Shown here in pieces: positions 61,875 to 64,000 of a DNA stretch of 64,000 nt. This DNA comes from Terriglobia bacterium. Lineage in GTDB: Bacteria > Acidobacteriota > Terriglobia > UBA7540. The notes under the pieces are model-generated. The model worked only from the letters and a program-made list of their open reading frames with translations, was not told the origin of the DNA and ran no database searches. Position 1 is the stretch's first letter. Each line of letters begins with the position of its first letter. The position numbers and the translations under genes are program-made. The stretch lies in the NCBI GenBank assembly GCA_035712365.1, contig DASTAW010000003.1:1-64000 (forward strand), in the 5' to 3' direction.

Positions 61875-62870
61875 ATGAAGCGATCCAGTTGGCCGGACAA
61901 ACCAGCAAACTTCCCGGTTGGCGTGGTCGGATTGGGATTGATGGGGACCAGCGTCGCCACATGCCTGCTGGCCGCCGGCCATCCTCTTGCCGCGGTAGAA
62001 ATCGATGACAACAAACGGCGGAGTGCACGACGCAGAATTTTGAATTATTTGCGCCAGATGAAGAAGGAGGGGTTGCTGCGCTCCGATCCAAACGAGGTAA
62101 TCGGCCGACTGACGGTCTCCAACGGGTATGCAAGTTTGGAAACGAGTCATTTGGTTGTCGAATGCGTTTTCGAGAACCTCAGCGTTAAAAAAGACGTTCT
62201 CCGAAAATTGGAGGGGGCGGTCTCTCCTAAGAGCATCATTGGCACCAACACTTCAGGCCTGCCCGTCACGGTGTTGCAGGAGGGAGCACAACATCCGGAG
62301 CGAATAGTCGGCATCCACTGGGGTGAGCCCGCCCACATCACCCGTTTCATGGAAATCATATGCGGAAAACACACCAACCGAAAATATGCGGACGACGCGG
62401 CGGCCCTATCCCATCGATGGGGGAAGGAGCCCTCCATCGTCAGGCGTGACATTCGAGGCTTTATCACTAACCGTTGCATGTACGCGTTGCTGCGCGAGGC
62501 TTTCTACCTGGTGGAGGCTGGTTACGCTACAGTCGCTGACGTGGACCGCTCGCTGCGGAATGATCTCGGGTATTGGATAACTTTGGCCGGACCCTTCCGC
62601 TTTATGGACCTCACGGGCATTCCGGCATACGCGGCGGTGATGAAAGATTTGTTTCCAGAACTGAACTGCGCCCAGAAGGTGCCCGCCCTGATGCGCAAGG
62701 TTGTGAAATCAGGCGCGAGGGGCGTATCCAATGCCAAGGGGTTTTACAGTTATACGCCGCAGGAAGCCGCGCGATGGGAAAAGCAGTTCATGAAGTTCAG
62801 TTACGAGATCCGGGCGCTGGCCCAGAGATATCCGGAGGTAACAGTCAAACAGGAGCGGGCAAAGAAGTGA
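61875..62870 (+). CDS. 3-Hydroxyacyl-CoA dehydrogenase-type NAD-binding protein
   Basis: 331 residues from the ATG at 61875 (GAGG about 10 nt upstream); an ATG at 61833 has no ribosome site. VGVVGLGLMGTSVATCLLAAGH is the NAD motif, VVECVFENLSVKKDVLRKLE and IIGTNTSGLPVT the family core, HWGEPAHI.R.MEI the His-Glu catalytic region, and GPFRFMDLTGIPAYAAVMKDLF the C-terminal helical domain. In a sugar locus it may oxidise a beta-hydroxyacid instead of an acyl-CoA; relatives act on L-gulonate or 3-hydroxybutyryl-CoA. It lies 56 nt after GH20 copy 2, likely cotranscribed. Confidence 0.83.
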   Translation: MKRSSWPDKPANFPVGVVGLGLMGTSVATCLLAAGHPLAAVEIDDNKRRSARRRILNYLRQMKKEGLLRSDPNEVIGRLTVSNGYASLETSHLVVECVFENLSVKKDVLRKLEGAVSPKSIIGTNTSGLPVTVLQEGAQHPERIVGIHWGEPAHITRFMEIICGKHTNRKYADDAAALSHRWGKEPSIVRRDIRGFITNRCMYALLREAFYLVEAGYATVADVDRSLRNDLGYWITLAGPFRFMDLTGIPAYAAVMKDLFPELNCAQKVPALMRKVVKSGARGVSNAKGFYSYTPQEAARWEKQFMKFSYEIRALAQRYPEVTVKQERAKK

Positions 62871-62987
62871 GGTAGATTTTATTTTATCTATGAACTGGGA
62901 AAATAACCTGCGGCCCTGTGGCTTCGCAGGCAATGAGTGCGGCAGGAGTCTATCGGACGCCCCTCAAGGGAGAAAGAAATACTTTCC

Positions 62988-64000
62988 ATGAATAGAAGAG
63001 AATTCATCAGTATGGCGGGCGCGGGAGTCGCGCTTGCGGGAAGTAGCCTGGGAGCCGAGGGACGCGTTCGTATTGGGGTGATTGGGACGGGGCACCGCGG
63101 CACCAGCTTGACGCGGCTCTTGACCTTGTTTGAAGAGGTGGAGATCCCAGTCCTGTGCGACATTAACCCCGAACATCTGGCGAACGGCCAGAAGGTGGTG
63201 ACCGACTCGGGCCGGCGCAAGCCAGAGGGCTACTCGCGGAGCGAAGTGGATTACAAACGAATGCTGGAACGCGGCGATCTCGATGGCGTGCTCATTGCTA
63301 CACCGTGGGAGTGGCACGTGCGCATGGCAACCGACTCGATGAACGCGAAGATATATACCGGCTGTGAGGTTCCCATTGCCAATACCATCGATGAGTGCTG
63401 GCAAATCATCAACACCCAGGAGGAAACTAAGACCCCTTGCATGATGCTCGAAAACTGGAGCTTCCGCCGGGATAATCTTGCCGTCCTGAACATGGTCCGC
63501 AAGGGAATGTTCGGGGATATCACCTATGCACAAGGCGCCTATGCGCATGAATGCAACGGGGAGTGGTTTTTCAATCCGGATGGCACCAACACCTGGGTGG
63601 GTGACCACTTAATGAATCGCAATGCCGACCAGTACCCGACGCACGGAATGGGGCCGATCTTGAGCTGGCTGGACATCAACTGCGGCGACTACCCGGAGTA
63701 TCTGACCTCGACGGCCACGCGCGCCATCGCCGTCAACCGTTATTTCGAAAGGAGGTACGGCACCAACCACCCCACGGCCAAGCGAAAGGTCATGCAGGGC
63801 GATATTGTCACCACCGTGATCAAAACGATTAAGGGTAGAACTATCATGGTCTATAACGACATGGTTTCGCCGCGACCGTACGACAACAAGTGGCAGTTGT
63901 CTGGAAGCAACGGCATTTACAGCCACGAACACGATGCCCTTTACATCGAAGGCGTCAGCCCTCTTCCCCACAGCAATGAGGCCTGGGAACCCTTTGAGCC
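62988..64000 (+). CDS. Gfo/Idh/MocA-family enzyme, GH109-like, 3' end outside window
   Basis: About 337 codons visible, open to the window edge. MNRREFISMAGAGVALAGSSLG is a Tat signal. RIGVIGTGHRGTSL binds NAD(H); CDINPEHLANG, LIATPWEWHVRMATDSM and YTGCEVPIANTIDECW are the GH109 N-terminal core, and ENWSFRRDNLAVLNMVRKGMFGDI with NQYPTHGMGPI-like NADQYPTHGMGPILSWLDIN the second domain. GH109 enzymes are NAD-dependent alpha-N-acetylgalactosaminidases. That fits a locus with GH20 and GH27. About 100 residues appear to be missing at the C-terminus. Confidence 0.83.
   Translation, partial: MNRREFISMAGAGVALAGSSLGAEGRVRIGVIGTGHRGTSLTRLLTLFEEVEIPVLCDINPEHLANGQKVVTDSGRRKPEGYSRSEVDYKRMLERGDLDGVLIATPWEWHVRMATDSMNAKIYTGCEVPIANTIDECWQIINTQEETKTPCMMLENWSFRRDNLAVLNMVRKGMFGDITYAQGAYAHECNGEWFFNPDGTNTWVGDHLMNRNADQYPTHGMGPILSWLDINCGDYPEYLTSTATRAIAVNRYFERRYGTNHPTAKRKVMQGDIVTTVIKTIKGRTIMVYNDMVSPRPYDNKWQLSGSNGIYSHEHDALYIEGVSPLPHSNEAWEPFE

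Noticed and set aside
1-64000. CRISPR arrays, rRNA genes, replication origin, complete insertion sequences or prophage
   Set aside because: No regularly spaced direct repeats, no rRNA signatures, no DnaA-box clusters and no intact transposase or phage structural genes were seen on either strand.

Overview
The window looks like a chromosomal segment of an Acidobacteriota member, probably Terriglobia or the Bryobacter/Solibacter side. The grounds are a full-length ADOP-type permease (acidobacterial duplicated orphan permease), two very long Oar-like TonB-dependent receptors with an N-terminal carboxypeptidase-regulatory-like domain, many short secreted or Tat-type enzymes, GC-rich coding sequence, and loosely packed genes with many degraded fragments. 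No rRNA, CRISPR array, prophage or replication origin was seen. This placement is inference from gene content.

Layout. 0.2-0.6 kb: a transposase fragment butted against a truncated AbrB-type antitoxin. 0.8-11.7 kb: metabolic and hypothetical genes (M14 carboxypeptidase, uracil-DNA-glycosylase-fold protein, proline catabolism pruA, aldo/keto reductase, a HicAB pair with frameshifted toxin, glutaryl-CoA-dehydrogenase-like enzyme, a lipoprotein, an XRE regulator). 12-22 kb: a Cys/His-cluster protein with an excisionase-like HTH protein, a MerA-like flavoprotein, an FG-GAP protein, leuC/leuD behind a TetR-type palindrome, rhomboid protease, RlpA, HIT protein. 22-29 kb: M20 peptidase, GH57 glucanotransferase, Trm112-like protein, and a divergent heptosyltransferase/heptose-kinase pair. 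29-33 kb: PIN toxin-antitoxin pair, an ADOP permease and the relic of a second one. 33-41 kb: sarcosine-oxidase-like enzyme, sugar-acid MFS transporter, fuconolactonase-like hydrolase and rhamnose mutarotase, a DUF3179 protein interrupted by one in-frame TGA, a cupin, and an OsmC-deaminase fusion. 41-43 kb: phosphosulfolactate synthase, tRNA-Val, and a thiolase/integrase chimera. 43-64 kb: a glycan-use locus with GH20, GH27, a NagX-like membrane acetyltransferase, a secreted deacetylase-like protein, an IclR regulator, two Oar-like receptors, a second GH20, a 3-hydroxyacyl-CoA dehydrogenase and a GH109-type enzyme running off the end.

How the parts work together. The last 20 kb reads as an island for taking apart N-acetylhexosamine- and galactose-containing glycans: receptors import, GH20/GH27/GH109 trim, NagX-like protein handles amino sugar. 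An IclR gene sits in the middle, and a GTTCA-N6-TGAAC palindrome occurs both in its own promoter and just upstream of the promoter of the first receptor, so one regulator probably controls the locus.

Most notable observation. The DUF3179 gene has TGA exactly where the family has the first Cys of its CxxC motif (TGA-Ser-Tyr-Cys). The frame stays open on both sides, and a 7-bp hairpin with G in its apical loop begins at the right distance downstream. This makes it a strong candidate selenoprotein that ordinary gene calling splits in two. Other points of interest are a mosaic GH20 duplication in inverted orientation, an OsmC-cytidine-deaminase-like fusion, and several gene relics (trpS, amine oxidase, CRTAC1-like, ADOP, thiolase) marking recombination junctions.
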